Positions 24,545 to 37,465 are shown, counted from the stretch's first letter. The stretch: 64,000 nt of DNA from Liolophura sinensis (GCF_032854445.1 NC_088297.1:21029127-21093126); one strand, 5' to 3'. The notes: generated by a model not told the origin, from the sequence alone. Made by a program: numbers and translations.

Positions 24545-24765
24545 ATTTCACTTACACAAAAGTGCCCAGCATTATGGTAGGGGGAAACCGGGCAAAGCCC
24601 AGGGGAAATTTACAAGCGTATGTGGGATGGTCAGCCAGCAACCCGTGAATGGTTGTGAGCTTCCCCTGGGCTTTGCCTGGTTTCCTCTGCAGAAGAGAAG
24701 AATCCAGCAAGAGCTAGATTTGAACTCAGAGCAACCGCATTGGTGAGAAGATCCCTTGTCATTAG
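24545..24765 (-). mobile_element. Mosaic SINE, rearranged
   Basis: Minus-strand SINE body and tRNA head flank an inverted stretch ('cagccagcaacccgtgaatg' through 'gcctggtttcctctgcag') lying in plus orientation. This looks like two SINE pieces joined. Confidence 0.7.
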
Positions 24766-25629
24766 TTATCAGAGAAATGAAGATTTGGAGTTGCACAGTT
24801 CACAGTCTAAATAAATATTGTGGTTATAATTTAAATGTTGACTTGGGGCTGTATTTCCAGTAATAGTCAGTGATGTGACAGGCATTAAAATAAAAAACAG
24901 GGAACCATCTCATACAGGTCATAGTTTTGTAATTTTTATACTCATCTGCGCTAAACTCAGAAGTTTTTCTAAAAAAAATGTGTATAAAAATTAGAATTGC
25001 TCAAAAAAAAAAAAAATTAGAGGGAGAGTCTCACAGCAACATTTAAAAAAAAAGCCTCTGCCTATTAATATTCAAATACATTTCATCCACTGAATTCAGT
25101 ACTGTTTTAGTGAGGCAGCACTAAATATTAAATATGATGTCATTAGGACTGTCACATTAGTAACGGCAAACACAAACAAAGCCTGCTATTTAGAAAATGT
25201 ACGGCAGAAGCAGCTCGTCAGACCACATATCGACTTGTTTCCACAATAACCAATATATTTTCTCTACCTCTAATTATTTCCCACGATGTCATGTGACACA
25301 TCTCTTCCGACTTTACTGATGGGAGAACAAAATACAATGTACAATGGCTTATCTGCGCAAATACCCGAGATCCAAACACAGATAAAAACGTATTACTTTC
25401 AGTCCCTGATTTCCAATTGTGTGTAGTCTACTACTGTTTTTTTTTCACGCACATAATATATGATATCTATGCACACGTACAAATAGCCCGTATAGAGATG
25501 TTAAGAGGTGGGTTAAGAACTGAGCTATTGCATTTTTTTAGTTATTAGAATCATATTAATCATAATCGGTATACAGATACATGCAAATTTGTAGTGATTT
25601 TATAATAACCACTGCAAACTTATACACAA

Positions 25630-25960
25630 AACAAATTGCATCACACGTACACAACAAATTGCATCACATCTACACAACAAATTGTATCACATCTACACAA
25701 GTTGTAGCACATGTACACAAGTTGTAGCACATGTACACAAATTGTAGCACATGTACACAACAAATTGCATCACATGTACACAACAAATTGCATCACATCT
25801 ACACAACAAATTGTATCACATGTACACACCAAATGGTAGCACATGTACACAAATGGTAGCACATGTACACAACAAATTGCAGCACATGTACACAACAAAT
25901 TGTAGCACATGTACACAACAAATTGCATCACATGTACACAACAAATTATATCACATGATG
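25630..25960. repeat. 23-bp minisatellite, about 14 copies
   Basis: The unit is ACACAACAAATTGCATCACA followed by TGT, with units missing CAA in the middle of the array. The stop-free frames on both strands are artefacts. Confidence 0.93.
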
Positions 25961-26059
25961 GTCTCAATTCGTTACTCCTTTGCAAGCACATTTATTTGAT
26001 TGCCCTTTCATTTACATCAAATTTGATTTCGCTTACAATTCTAAACCTGATTTAGATAG

Positions 26060-26900
26060 ACTGACTTACTGACTGTCTGACTGAGTGTCTGTCTGTCTGT
26101 CTGGCTGGCAGAATGGCCAGCTGGCTGGTGGACTGGCCAGCTAAACAGTTGACACTAGTGGCAGCCTATCTGATTAACTTGCTTAAAAACCAACAGATCT
26201 ATGTATAAACTGGCTGACTGACTGACAAGATGGAATGACTGACTGACAAGATGGAATGACTGACCGACTGACAAGATGGAATGACTGACTGACTGACAAG
26301 ATGGAATGACTGACTGACTGACTGACAAGATGGAATGACTGACTGACAAGATGGAATGACTGACTGGCCGACTGACTGACAAGATGGAATGACTGACAAG
26401 ATGGAATGACTGACAAGATGGAATGACTGACTGACTGACAAGATGGAATGACTGACTGACTGACAAGATGGAATGACTGACTGGCCGACTGACTGACAAG
26501 ATGGAATGACTGACTGGCCGACTGACTGACAAGATGGAATGACTGACAAGATGGAATGACTGACTGACAAGATGGAATGATTGACTGACAAGATGGACTG
26601 ACTGACTGACTGACAAGATGGAATGACTGACTGACTGACAAGATGGAATGACTGACTGACTGACCGACAAGATCAACTGACTCACTTACTGACAAGATTG
26701 ACTGACTCACAAGATCGACTGACTGACAAAATCGAATGACTGACTGACTGAAAAATCGACTGACTGATTGACATGAACAACTAACTCACAATATCGACAC
26801 ACTGACTAAATGAACAAGTGACAGACTGACAAACTGACAAGATCGAGTGAGTGAATGAAGGACTGACAGACAAGATCAAATGACTGACTGATTGACCTGA
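26060..26900. repeat. (ACTG)n-rich complex minisatellite
   Basis: Units of ACAAGATGGAATG alternate with variable numbers of ACTG tetramers. All three minus-strand frames stay open for 130-176 codons (Ser/His/Gln/Val rich). There is no start context, splice signal or family match, so it is treated as non-coding. Confidence 0.93.
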
Positions 26901-26934
26901 CTATTAAAACAAACAGCCTAACTGGCCTAACTAG

Positions 26935-27600
26935 CTGACTTGATGATACAAGACACATAATTATATTAAATAAACACTCCAAACTTGCATGAACCTTGTT
27001 AAGTTAACTCAATACAGGGAAGGCACATTATTTGTCCTGGAAGCCAAATCAATGCCCTACCCCTCGCATCACACTGTTTATGAGAGCATATGCCTGGCTT
27101 CATAGATCACTTTATAGGAGGCTGAGTTTACCATAATCAGATTCTACCAGTCAGGATGGGAAGTGTAAAAATAGACCATGCTTCATCTAAATTCAGCCTC
27201 ACTGTCGCGGCTAAAACTGGCTTATACCGGAATGGCAATGGACCAGGAAATGTACGTGGGACAGAAATAGATTATTGATTCCTGACACCCTCCTAAAAAC
27301 ATAGTTCCTCCAGGCTTCTGTAAGAAACTGTCACAGTGGGTGCATCACGCAAATGTAAGACGTCAGGGAGAAGTGGCCCGCACTGCGTCTATTTCAAGAG
27401 TCTTGAGGGTGGGTTATCAGGGAGGACCTGAGGGTTGTAATTAGGTTTTATACCATCAAGAACTGGCTGAGAGGGACTCATTGATCAGTAATGAATGAAG
27501 TGATTGGCTCCACTGGCAGCTTCAAGCGTTTAAGCACGAAGGTTACACATTAAGGCGATGGATTAAGTGAAAAAGGTGCCGGGTATGGATGTGTACATGT
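26935..27600. other. Unique non-repeat island
   Basis: Less AT-rich unique DNA between two large arrays. No open coding exon or splice pair is supportable. It may be regulatory. Confidence 0.4.
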
Positions 27601-27624
27601 ACATGTAAATGAGTTGGATGAGAA

Positions 27625-29400
27625 AAACAGATCTCATGTAAAGACAACAGATCAGATGTAAAGACAGTAGATCAGACGTAAAGGCAGAAGATCAGATGTA
27701 AAGACAGTAGATCAGCTGCAAGGGCAGTGGATCAGATGTAAAGGCAACAGATCAGAGGTACAGGCAATAGATCAGATGTAAATTCAGAAGATCAGACCTA
27801 AAGGCAGTAGATCAGATGTAAAGGCAGTAGATCACATGTAAGGGCAGATCAGATGTAAAGGCAGTTGATTTGATGTAAAGGCAATGGATGAGATGTAATG
27901 GTAATAGGTCAGATGTAAAGGCAACAAATCAGATGCAAAGGCAGTAGATCAGATGTAAAGACAGTAGATTAGAAATAAAGGCAGAACATCAGCTGTAAAG
28001 GCAGAAAATCAGATGTAAATATATGCGTCAAAAAAGATATTCATACACTAGCTGTGTACAATTCCCAAAAATGATACCTCACAAACCACCCAAAAATTTA
28101 CGGTAAATTTATAAAGTTCGAAAATAAGACGGAATCATGACAAGTGAAGCAATCAACCGTTACAACCTTTTGGATGGTATGTTGTAGGCGACTGAGTGAA
28201 ATGAGTATTCACATCGTGTAAGGCAGTAGACCATATGTAAAGGGAGTAGATCAGATGTAAAGACAATAGATCAGATGTAAGTCCAATGGATCAGATGCTA
28301 AGGTGCTGGATTAGACAACAGATGTAAAGGTCATACATTAGGTGTTAAGGTCATACATTTGATGTAAAGGCAAAAGACGAGACCTAAAAACGATGGATCA
28401 GATGTAAAGGTGCCGGGTTAGATAACAGATGTAAACTGATGTAAAGGTCATAGATTAGATAGCTGATCAGATGTAAAGGTCACAGATTAGATGTAAAGAC
28501 AGTAGATTAGATGTACAGGCAAGAGATGAGATGCAAAGACAGAAGATCAGATGCAAAGACAGTAGATCAGATGCAAAAATGCAAAGACAGTAGATCAGAT
28601 GCAAAGATAGTAGATCAGATGCAAAGACAGTAGATCAGATGCAAAGATGCAAAGACAGTAGACCAGATGCAAAGACAAATCAGATGCAAAGATGCAAAGG
28701 CAGTAGATCAGATGCAAAGACAGGAGATCAGATGCAAAGACAGTAGATCAGATGCAAAGAGGCAAAGACAGTAGACCAGATACAAACACAGGAGATCAGA
28801 TGCAAAGATGTAAAGACAGTAGATCAGATGCAAAGACAGGAGATCAGATGCAAAGATGCAAAGACAGTAGATCAGATGCAAAGACAGGAGATCAGATGCA
28901 AAGACAGTAGATCAGATGCAAAGACAGGAGATCAGATGCAAAGACAGGAGATCAGATGCAAAGATGCAAAGACAGTATATCAAATGTAAAGACAGGAGAT
29001 CAGATGCAAAGACAGGAGATCAGATACAAAGATGCAAAGACAGTATATCAAATGTAAAGACAGGAGATCAGATGTAAAGACAGGAGATCAGATGTAAAGA
29101 CAGGAGATCAGATACAAAGATGCCAAGACAGTAGATCAGATGTAAAAGTGGCAGAAGATCAAACATAAAGGCCATGGATCCATAGTAAAGGCAACAATTC
29201 AGGGACAATATCAGGGACAAGATGTCACGGCACTGGATCAAATGTAAAGGTACTGGATCAAATGTCAAATGTAAAGGCACTGGATCAAATGTAAAGGCAC
29301 TGGATCCAATGTATAAGCACTGAATAAAATGTATAGGCAGTGGATCAAATGTAAATCTGATGTAGAGGTGCTGGGTTAGACAATAAATCAGATATCAAGG
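27625..29400. repeat. About 20-bp minisatellite, roughly 75-80 units
   Basis: The unit is AGACAGTAGATCAGATGCAA with a related early form, 'aaggcagtagatcagatgta'. A unique interruption lies at about 28025-28210, and some units carry an extra AGATGCAA. Non-coding. Confidence 0.93.
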
Positions 29401-29844
29401 CAATAGATCGATTGCAAATGTGCTGGATTAGAAAATAGGTGCTCGATTAACTGTATTAAAGGTTGTAAAAGTCTCTAGAAGAAGGCATGATTTGAAGGCA
29501 GAGCTTAGAGTGTAAGGCTTTGTTAAAGTTTATGTTTGCCTAGGATTGTTTTCAAAAGAGGAAGTTTATGACTGTTTTCTAGAAGACAAAGCTAATGTTT
29601 AGGGTTATTTTTCCAAGCAAGGTGTCAAAGAATTCTGCACAAACAGTGTGTACAAAAGTCAGATTCACAAATAACCATATAAACTTCATCTTTCACTTTA
29701 ATATAAACCAACCTTGATTTATTAAAAACATTTAAACCAAACAGGAAATTTCCCAATGCTTTATACCATTTCCATTCATTTAAATTTTAATGGTTGTTTT
29801 TCATTTTTTGTTTTCAAACTGTTGTACAGCAGAGACGCAACCGT

Positions 29845-30064
29845 GTACCCCAAATGATCATAAATTTTGTCCCCGACTAACTTGCCCATTTTTCCAGATC
29901 CTGAGAGTTATATTGGCTTTAGAAAAGTGTTTTGAGGTTTACTTGGAAAATGGGATGATATACTAAGGGAAAATTGTAAGATTCAGCATCAAAAAAAATA
30001 TTTTGTGACATTTATTTGCCTCTAAAAGTGCACTTATGTGGACAAAATTTTAGGGGGGTTGTAT
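29845..30064 (+). mobile_element. MITE family C copy
   Basis: Begins GTACCCCAAATGATC. Matches the other copies through 'actaacttgcccatttttcc' and 'atattttgtgacatttattt'. The right end is degraded. Confidence 0.78.
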
Positions 30065-30584
30065 TACTGTATATAGATGAATGCAGGTACTGCGCAGTAA
30101 AACCACGTCTCTTGCTGTAAACATGCTCTGCTAAAGCTCCAGACAAGCTCAAATCACACCTCAACAAGAATGCAACCACTTGTAAATTATCCTTCTAAAC
30201 GGGCTGTAACCATGGTAACAACAGTCAGCTTTGCATGTTGAAGATGCCAACTGTTTCATTAAAGGTTTTCTCACCTACCCAGATTACTGTGGGATCAAAT
30301 CAAAAGTGTGTACTTTCTACAAAAAACGATAAGTGCTTAGTCCAATTCTGACTACATTTCAGATTATGCCATTAACAACTCCATTTGTACTCTTATAAAA
30401 AAACGACAGCTGTTAACACCTACATATACTGTGTATATTCCAAAGCCAAGGGCACACCAATTTTAAACCTTAGTTTTGCAGTGCTTACATTGCTTTAATG
30501 TTTTTGTATGTCAAATATGTTGTCAACACAGCATTTTGAGTATTTTATTAAACCAGTGACGTCTAATAGATTGCAGGGGCCTCC

Positions 30585-30668
30585 GTGGCTCAGTTGGTTA
30601 GCGCGCTAGCGCAGCGTAATGACCCAGGAGCCTCTCACCAATGGGGTCGCTGTGAGTTCAAGTCCAGC
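30585..30668 (+). mobile_element. SINE tRNA head, truncated
   Basis: GGGGCCTCCGTGGCTCAGTT to 'gagttcaagtccagca', with A- and B-box-like motifs. The body and tail are absent, replaced by an 'agaccccataatcata'-type repeat. Confidence 0.85.
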
Positions 30669-30790
30669 ACAGACTGCACAATCATGACACACAGACCCCA
30701 TAATCAAATTAACACTCAGACCCCATAATCATATAAACACAGACTGCACAATCATAACACACATGCCCCTTATTCATATAAATATGAACA
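30668..30790. repeat. Short AT-rich tandem motif, left flank of the 48-bp array
   Basis: Irregular copies of 'cacagaccccataatcat'. The same motif resumes on the far side at about 32200-32395, so the 48-bp array interrupts it. Confidence 0.75.
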
Positions 30791-32160
30791 CCCGTTTTAC
30801 TCTCTATGTTGTACGTCTATCACACTGTCATCATTGCTCTGGTTTTACTCTCTATGCTGTACTTCCATCACAATGTCATCATTGCTCTGGTTTTACTCTC
30901 TCTGTTGTACGTCTATCACAATGTCATCTCTGCTCTGGTTTTACTCTCTGTGCTGTACTTCTATCACACTGTCATCATTGCTCTGGTTTTACTCTCTCTG
31001 TTGTACGTCTATCACAATGTCATCACTGCTCTGGTTTTACTCTGTATGCTGTATGTCTATCACACTGTCATCATTGCTCTGGTTTTACCCTCTCTGTTGT
31101 ACGTCTATCAGACTGTCATCATTGCTCTGGTTTTACTCTGTATGCTGTATGTCTATCACACTGTCATCATTGCTCGGGTTTTACTCTCTATGCTGTACGT
31201 CTATCACACTGTCATCATTGCTCTGGTTTTACTCTCTATGTTGTACGTCTATCAGACTGTCGTCACTGCTCTGGTTTTGTTCTCTATGTTGTACGTCTAT
31301 CAGACTGTCATCATTGCTCTGCTTTTACTCTCTATGTTGTACGTCTATCAGACTGTCGTCACTGCTCTGGTTTTGTTCTCTATGTTGTACGTCTATCACA
31401 CTGTCATCATTGCTCTGGTTTTACTCTCTATGCTGTACGTCTATCACACTGTCATCACTGCTCTGGTTTTACTCTGTATGCTGTATGTCTATCACACTGT
31501 CATCATTGCTCCGGTTTTACTCTCTATGTTGTACGTCTATCACACTGTCATCATTGCTCTGGTTTTACTCTATGCTGTACGTCTATCACACTGTCATCAT
31601 TGCTCTGGTTTTACTCTCTATGTTGTATGTCTATCAGACTGTCGTCACTGCTCTGGTTTTGTTCTCTATGCTGTACGTCTATCACACTGTCATCATTGCT
31701 CTGGTTTTACTCTGTATGTTGTATGTCTATCAGACTGTCGTCACTGCTCTGGTTTTGTTCTCTATGTTGTACGTCTATCACACTGTCATCATTGCTCTGG
31801 TTTTACTCTCTATGCTGTACGTCTATCATACTGTCATCATTGCTCTGGTTTTACTCTCTATGTTGTACGTCTATCAGGCTGTCATCATTGCTCTGGTTTT
31901 ACTCTATGCTGTACGTCTATCACACTGTCATCATTGCTCTGGTTTTACTCTCTATGCTGTACGTCTATCAGACTGTCGTCACTGCTCTGGTTTTGTTCTC
32001 TATGTTGTACATCTATAACACTGTCATCATTGCTCTGGTTTTACTCTGTATGCTGTATGTCTATCACAATGTCATCATTGTTCTGGTTTTACTCTCTATG
32101 CTGTACATCTACCACACTGTCATCATTGCTCTGGTTTTACTCTCTATGTTGTACAAGTTT
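30790..32160. repeat. 48-bp minisatellite, about 28-29 copies, three stop-free plus-strand frames
   Basis: The unit starts GGTTTTACTCTCTATGTTGT, continues 'acgtctatcacactgtcatc' and ends 'attgctct'. Since 48 is divisible by 3 and the unit has no stop in any plus frame, three overlapping frames of 394-466 codons result. One is Cys/His-rich (HCHHCSGFTL) and one strongly hydrophobic (IIALVLLSMLYVY). All minus frames contain stops. A few units have shortened forms that switch frame. There is no promoter, splice or family support, so I call it non-coding. Confidence 0.93.
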
Positions 32161-32199
32161 TAGTACATTTTACTCCATAAAGTTTAACTGGAAGTGATT

Positions 32200-32395
32200 C
32201 ACTAAGACCCTATAATCATAATGCAAAAACAAAAACAACACATAATCATTCATAACATAACAATTACATAACAATAACACAAAGATCCCAAAATTATAAC
32301 AGTAAGACCCTATAAGCATATAATGCAGACCCCATAATGACAACAGAAAGTTATATAATTACAACACTAACACAAAGACCCCATAATCATGACAC
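32200..32395. repeat. AT-rich tandem motif, right flank of the 48-bp array
   Basis: Irregular copies of 'gaccccataatcataa' and 'acataacaataacaca', continuing the motif seen left of the array. Confidence 0.7.
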
Positions 32396-34100
32396 AATGA
32401 TGACAAGGTAATAACCTCATCCTAGCTGCCCACAGGATTAATATGTTCATTATTCCCTGTTGATTAGAGCGCCCGGCATCCAAGAAATAAACACAGCGAG
32501 CTGATAATAAAATAAACATGGTCAACCATGCGTTTCTGCCCGGAGGCTATACAAGCAAAACTGGAGAACTGAAATACCTCGTAAATAACTAATGAGTTGT
32601 CATGGCAACCTGCAGCTTGGCGTTGTCTTTCGAGAGCCTTTATTAACGTTTGCACAAATGTCTCAATCTGTCTCCGACTTGATCAAATGACCGCCTTCTG
32701 GTTTTAAGTGTTAGCTTATTAGGGCAACAAATATGTGCATTTTACATTTAAGCTTTAAAAAAAAAGAGAAAAGAATATACTGTTGTCAAATTTCTAGAGG
32801 CTTCCTGGCATATCAGACTAAAGAAATTACCTTGATTTTCTTTCATAATAACGATACTGGGTTCTTGATACGAATGTATTGAAGACAAATGACTGATATT
32901 TCCAGCATTTATTATTAAAGCTACATTCCTGAAATTAACTAAAAAAAGCCTACTGTATTTCAACTTAAGTTTGGTATGTATAAATGCACTTTCAGGAGTG
33001 CATAAATGTTTGAAAATAATTTCTTTTGTAAGCAATACTAGAGTTCTTCTTCCCAAAGATTTTGTGATGTACGTACTTCACAAAAAAATACTCTTACGTT
33101 GCTCTATGAGGTGGATTAATCAATCCGAATGAAGAAAAATGTGTCACTTTAAACATGCTAAACTTTAGGTCATTTCACAGGCAACATTTTTACTTTTATA
33201 TACCTACTTCGTTCATCACCTTCAGACAAGACCATGATCATGCCACAGAAGTTACTTGCACGTACACCTAAACACCTAATATCTTATTCAAGCTCAATTC
33301 CTAATATTATTTATTTGATTGGTATTTTACATCTCTATACACAGCTATAAAATTACACATGACATATCCTGGTGCACTGTGCACGTGACCTGGGCAAAAT
33401 GAAGGCACCAAAGGCAAAACAGAGAAACCGGTCTCACGATGAAACAGTTTCATTGATACAGGAGAATGTAAAATAACCTTGCATGTAAACACTCTCTCTA
33501 AAGAATACAAAGACAGGGACAAAATAAAATCTTTTTGTCTCATGCATTGGAGAGAAAGATGGAAATTTCACTCCAATTTATCAAAAGTTTGATAAAAAAA
33601 ACAAAGCCAAACATACAACAACAGGACAATGTTGACCTATCTGATTGTAGTGTGGACGAGACACCTAACTTACCTCAACAGCATGCTGTTAAGTCAACAA
33701 ATGTTGATCGATGTTGGATAGTCTGGACAGGGCTTAAGTGACAAATGTATTATGGCTTAATAAAATACCAATCAAATAAACACACAAACATTCACCATAG
33801 AAGACAATGGGATGTGGCAAATGGCCGAATTCAGCACCCTAGACATTTTATTGTTGTTAATCATTCCTTTCCTGTCACATCATAATGACGCCACCTTAAA
33901 CCAGAATGAACAATACAGCAGGAAGTGGAACTGATACATTGTTAACATTTTGCAACAATCAATTCTGACATAACAATGACTCAAGGTTCTGCTTCACACT
34001 AGCAAACTAGGACTGAAAAAAAACATGAAAAAACAAAACAGACTTGAGCTGGCGGGGACCGCTTTGGTGAGAGGATCCTCGTATAAAGGTTTACCTACTA

Positions 34101-34347
34101 GACTGGTGTTTTACACCGCACTCAAGAATGTTTCACTTATATGACCGCGGCCAGCATCATGGTGGGAGGAAACCGGGTAGAGCCTGGAGGAAACACACGA
34201 CCATCCACTGGCATGGTTGCTGGCAGACCTTCCCACGTATGGAAGTCAGCGTGAGCTGGACTTGAACTCACAGTGACCGCATTGGTGAGAGGCTTATGGG
34301 TCATTACGCTGTGCTAGCTCGCTAACCAACTGAGTCACAGAGGCCCC
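34101..34347 (-). mobile_element. Near full-length SINE, minus strand
   Basis: The reverse complement shows the tRNA head (reverse of 'accaactgagtcacagaggcc'), body and 'ttgagtgcggtgtaaaacacc' tail region. Several substitutions suggest moderate age. Confidence 0.88.
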
Positions 34348-34499
34348 TAAAGGTAAAGACAACACCCAACCAAATGTATACCAGGTCTTCCAACTGATTA
34401 ATATATAATATATATATACATACATAAATATATACCCTGATTACCCAACCCTTTTGCATGGAATCTGTGTGATTTATTCACCTTTTTAATGTGATATCG

Positions 34500-34612
34500 G
34501 AGACAAAACTAGGGCTTTACAAAGACTATAATTACATTAGTCTGTGCAGAATAATGCCTTCAGAATATGCTTGAATACACACCTTGCAAACATGCGAATA
34601 GGTTGAAGAATT
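34500..34612 (-). mobile_element. MITE family B fragment
   Basis: The reverse complement of 'gcgaataggttgaagaatt' is the family B end, followed by the 'ttattctgcacagact' block shared with other copies. Confidence 0.65.
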
Positions 34613-35239
34613 AGTCTATGTATTATTTGATCATCCATTGTGAGTACTGGGTATACATAAAAACATTATCTGCATTCCACCCTTGGTGAGCATGTCACAG
34701 AACTCTCCTTGTGACAGAAGAATAGCATATTAAAACATTAACGATATATATAGACTATCCATTTACCTGACAAGGCTAATATATACGTGTAACTTAGGAC
34801 ACTACACTACAAGACAACCAATACATGTGTACTATGGCCGCCCAGAGCTTCATCAAAAATCAATAAGCTGTTTCTGGAGCTACATCCAGGTCACTTTAAC
34901 ACAAACACATGTTGGATGTACATATGAAGTGTGGATATAGCAAAGTTTTACTGATTATGCCAACAGTTCAATAGTTTAATGATTCCAAGGCTTTGTCTGT
35001 CAGGATTGCCCTTAATAAGACTGCCAATTCAATTACAGGAGCCTGTATAAAGTGTTTATCTGTTTACTGCCACACTTTGACAGTTATTTAACAGTGGCCA
35101 GTTTTAAGGGTGGAGGAAACCGGATGCCTGCAATAAACCACAAACCTTTGGCAAACTTATGAAACAAGTGACATTCGACATATACTGGTGGAAAGCAAAC
35201 ATGCAGGCAGTCAAAATACCTTCATATAAAACCACACAA

Positions 35240-35880
35240 GCCATTACTGTTGATCACTTTAATATAGAGGTCACTGTCGATTACTTAAATATTGAAATCA
35301 CAGTCAATCACATTAATACTGAGATCACTGTCGATCACTTTAATACTTAGATCACTGTTGATCACATTATTATTGGAATCACTGTCCATCGCATTAATAC
35401 TGAGATCACTGTTGATCACTTTAACATTGAGATCACTGTTGATTATTTTAATGTTGAGATCACTGTCTATCGCATTAATATTGAGATCACTCTTGATCAC
35501 ATCATTATTTGGATCACTGTCCATCACATTAATACTGAGATCACTGTCAATCACTTTAATGTTGAGATCACTGTCCATAACATTAATATTGAAATCACTG
35601 TTGATCACATTATTACTACAATCACTGTTGATCACACTAATAATGAGATCACTGTCCATCCCATTAATAGTGAGGTCACTGTCGATCACTTTAATATTTA
35701 GATCACTATTTACCAGTTTAATATCGAAATAAGTGTCGATCACATTAATATCGAGATCAGCATTGATCACATTAATATTAAGATCAGTGTCGATCACTTT
35801 AATATCGAGATCAATGTTGATCACTTTAATACTGACATCACTGTTGATCATATTAACATTGAGATCAGTGTCCATTAATT
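35240..35880. repeat. 27-bp minisatellite, about 24 copies, nonapeptide-coding frames
   Basis: The unit is ATCACTGTCCATCGCATTAA followed by TACTGAG. With a period divisible by 3, the minus strand stays open for 196 codons (35285-35875) as a nine-residue repeat of the form DSDLNIKVI, and the plus strand carries SLSITLILR repeats. There is no start context, signal peptide or flanking exon. Likely a minisatellite, though the regular hydrophobic/Asp alternation is striking. Confidence 0.9.
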
Positions 35881-35899
35881 TAGTATTCTACAGATCAAG

Positions 35900-37150
35900 T
35901 TTTCATCTGGAATTCTGATGTGTTTGTGAGATCCAGAAGCATTCATCAGTCATGCTCATTCAGGCAAAAACTATATTTTTTTTATTTTATTGGTGTTTTA
36001 CATACTGTCACTGATTATGCAAACTGTACAGTGTATAAACACCTTACAATTTCTTAAATAGAGGACCATGTACAAGAATTGCTGACATGTAAAAATAGGG
36101 TATGGCAGACTATACTGTACATATACAAGTCTGAGTCATCTTGGACAATCCGGTCATAACTCATAGGCCATATTCGCACGTTATCATTTTATTTAGCAGA
36201 AATGTTGTGAGATCTCATGGAGCTGGGTGTTTATTTCACTTGCTGACCCATGACTTAACCTAGCGGTGGCATATCTGCTACCATAAATATCATTTTAGTG
36301 AAAGTATACCATCAAACCAAAGCATACATACATACATTTCATTGAAACTCTACAGTACACATTGTATTCCCATTCACAGTATTTTGTAGCAAAAAAACGT
36401 GGAGAAACTGAAAATACCAAGTACAAGAAGAAAGTTTAAACTACTGTGAAATGTTGCATTTTTAAAAGTCGTAGAAAGCAACTCCAGCCTTAAAACTTCG
36501 AAGAACACTCTCTACAACTGATTGTCAATTTGTTAATTTGCTCTGTTCTGGCAAGTGTGGTAAAGCGAAGTGTAAAATGCCACTGGTGTTGCTTATTTCA
36601 ATATTCAATTCTTTCTTCCCAGTAACTCGAACATTACCACTATCATGTAGACAGATAACGATGTTATGTTAAGGCATACACATTCATTTATTCTCAAACA
36701 ACTGCAGTAGGTAGTAATCTGGTAATGGGAAATTTTAAAGTTGATGTTGCTGTCACATGGCAGAGTGACGTCAATTCACTGCAGAACCAGTTGTCACAAA
36801 TGAATATCTGAGGGGCTCATTGACTGACCCAGGGATCAACCTAGTCTTTACAACAGCCCAGTCAAGTAAGAATCTAATTTGTAAAGTGGGCAGAGGATAT
36901 GACAACAGTTTAATTAGAGACATCTAAGGAGCGGGAGCCCAGCAAACGATGAACAGCAACCTCAAATTTACTACACCCTGTCGTAAGTCTGTCCAAACAA
37001 ACAGCAAACACTGTTACCACTGACACTGTCTCCAAGTAAAATATCAAATTCCTGCATTGACATTGCGGAGGGCCCATTTATCGGCACACTTACTGATAAA
37101 ATTCAAGGTTTTACAGCATTTAAGCCACTGTGAAACATAACATGCTGGAA
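35900..37150. other. Upstream region of SERINC
   Basis: Unique DNA without coding exons. A perfect CRE palindrome TGACGTCA lies at 36766-36773. Confidence 0.5.
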
Positions 37151-37155
37151 AATAT

Positions 37156-37280
37156 ACTCACGACAAGATAAAACTCTGTCGCCGAGCAAAGGCTTCCGAA
37201 AGGTGGGAAAATGTCTTCAATGATGACAGGAAATGATTATTTTCATTCGTCTGAAAGTTTGTCGTCACTTCCGTGTCAGT
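37156..37280 (-). other. Candidate divergent 5' exon (speculative)
   Basis: On the minus strand, GACAAACTTTCAGACG through 'ttttatcttgtc' is followed by GTGAGTATAT at about 37162, a good donor. It contains no long coding frame. It could be a non-coding first exon sharing a divergent promoter with SERINC, possibly for PKI. Weak evidence. Confidence 0.2.
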
Positions 37281-37457
37281 GCGCTGGTAAATAATCTCAA
37301 ACCCAAACCATCTCTGATGCTACAAAGCAACATTTTATCGTCTACCAACATATTACGTAATAATAAACATTTTTATGCCTGCAATTTTATTATGGAGTGT
37401 ATTTACGGTGAAGTTACTTAGAACACGCCTTTACCGTTTGGATAAGGGATAAAGCAA

Positions 37458-37465
37458 TGACGTCA
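37458..37465. promoter_or_regulatory. CRE palindrome in the presumed SERINC promoter
   Basis: TGACGTCA lies 155 bp upstream of the SERINC start codon. CREB/ATF factors bind this site. Promoter-proximal placement is inferred from distance to the ATG, since no transcript start is visible. Confidence 0.5.

Larger units (their letters stand above)
21966..25625. other. Non-coding stretch
   Basis: Contains a 31-bp direct duplication (23768-23829), a mosaic SINE (24545-24765) and poly-T/poly-A runs. No exon pair with matching splice signals was found. It lies between PKI and SERINC. Confidence 0.5.
32400..35235. other. Non-coding stretch with SINE and MITE remnants
   Basis: Mostly unique DNA holding one minus-strand SINE and a MITE B fragment. 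The 63-codon minus frame at 32464-32655 has no supporting splice sites. No gene call. Confidence 0.5.

Noticed and set aside
26155-26710. Minus-strand Ser/Gln/His-rich proteins of 130-176 residues
   Set aside because: All three minus frames are open because the ACTG/ACAAGATGGAATG repeat lacks stops on that strand; low complexity only.
30585-30668. A tRNA gene
   Set aside because: It is the head of the SINE family: no proper acceptor-stem pairing was seen and the same head recurs at 16568 and 38801 joined to the SINE body.
30763-32197. Three overlapping plus-strand proteins of 394-466 residues
   Set aside because: They are the same 48-bp minisatellite in its three frames, with no splice, start or family support.
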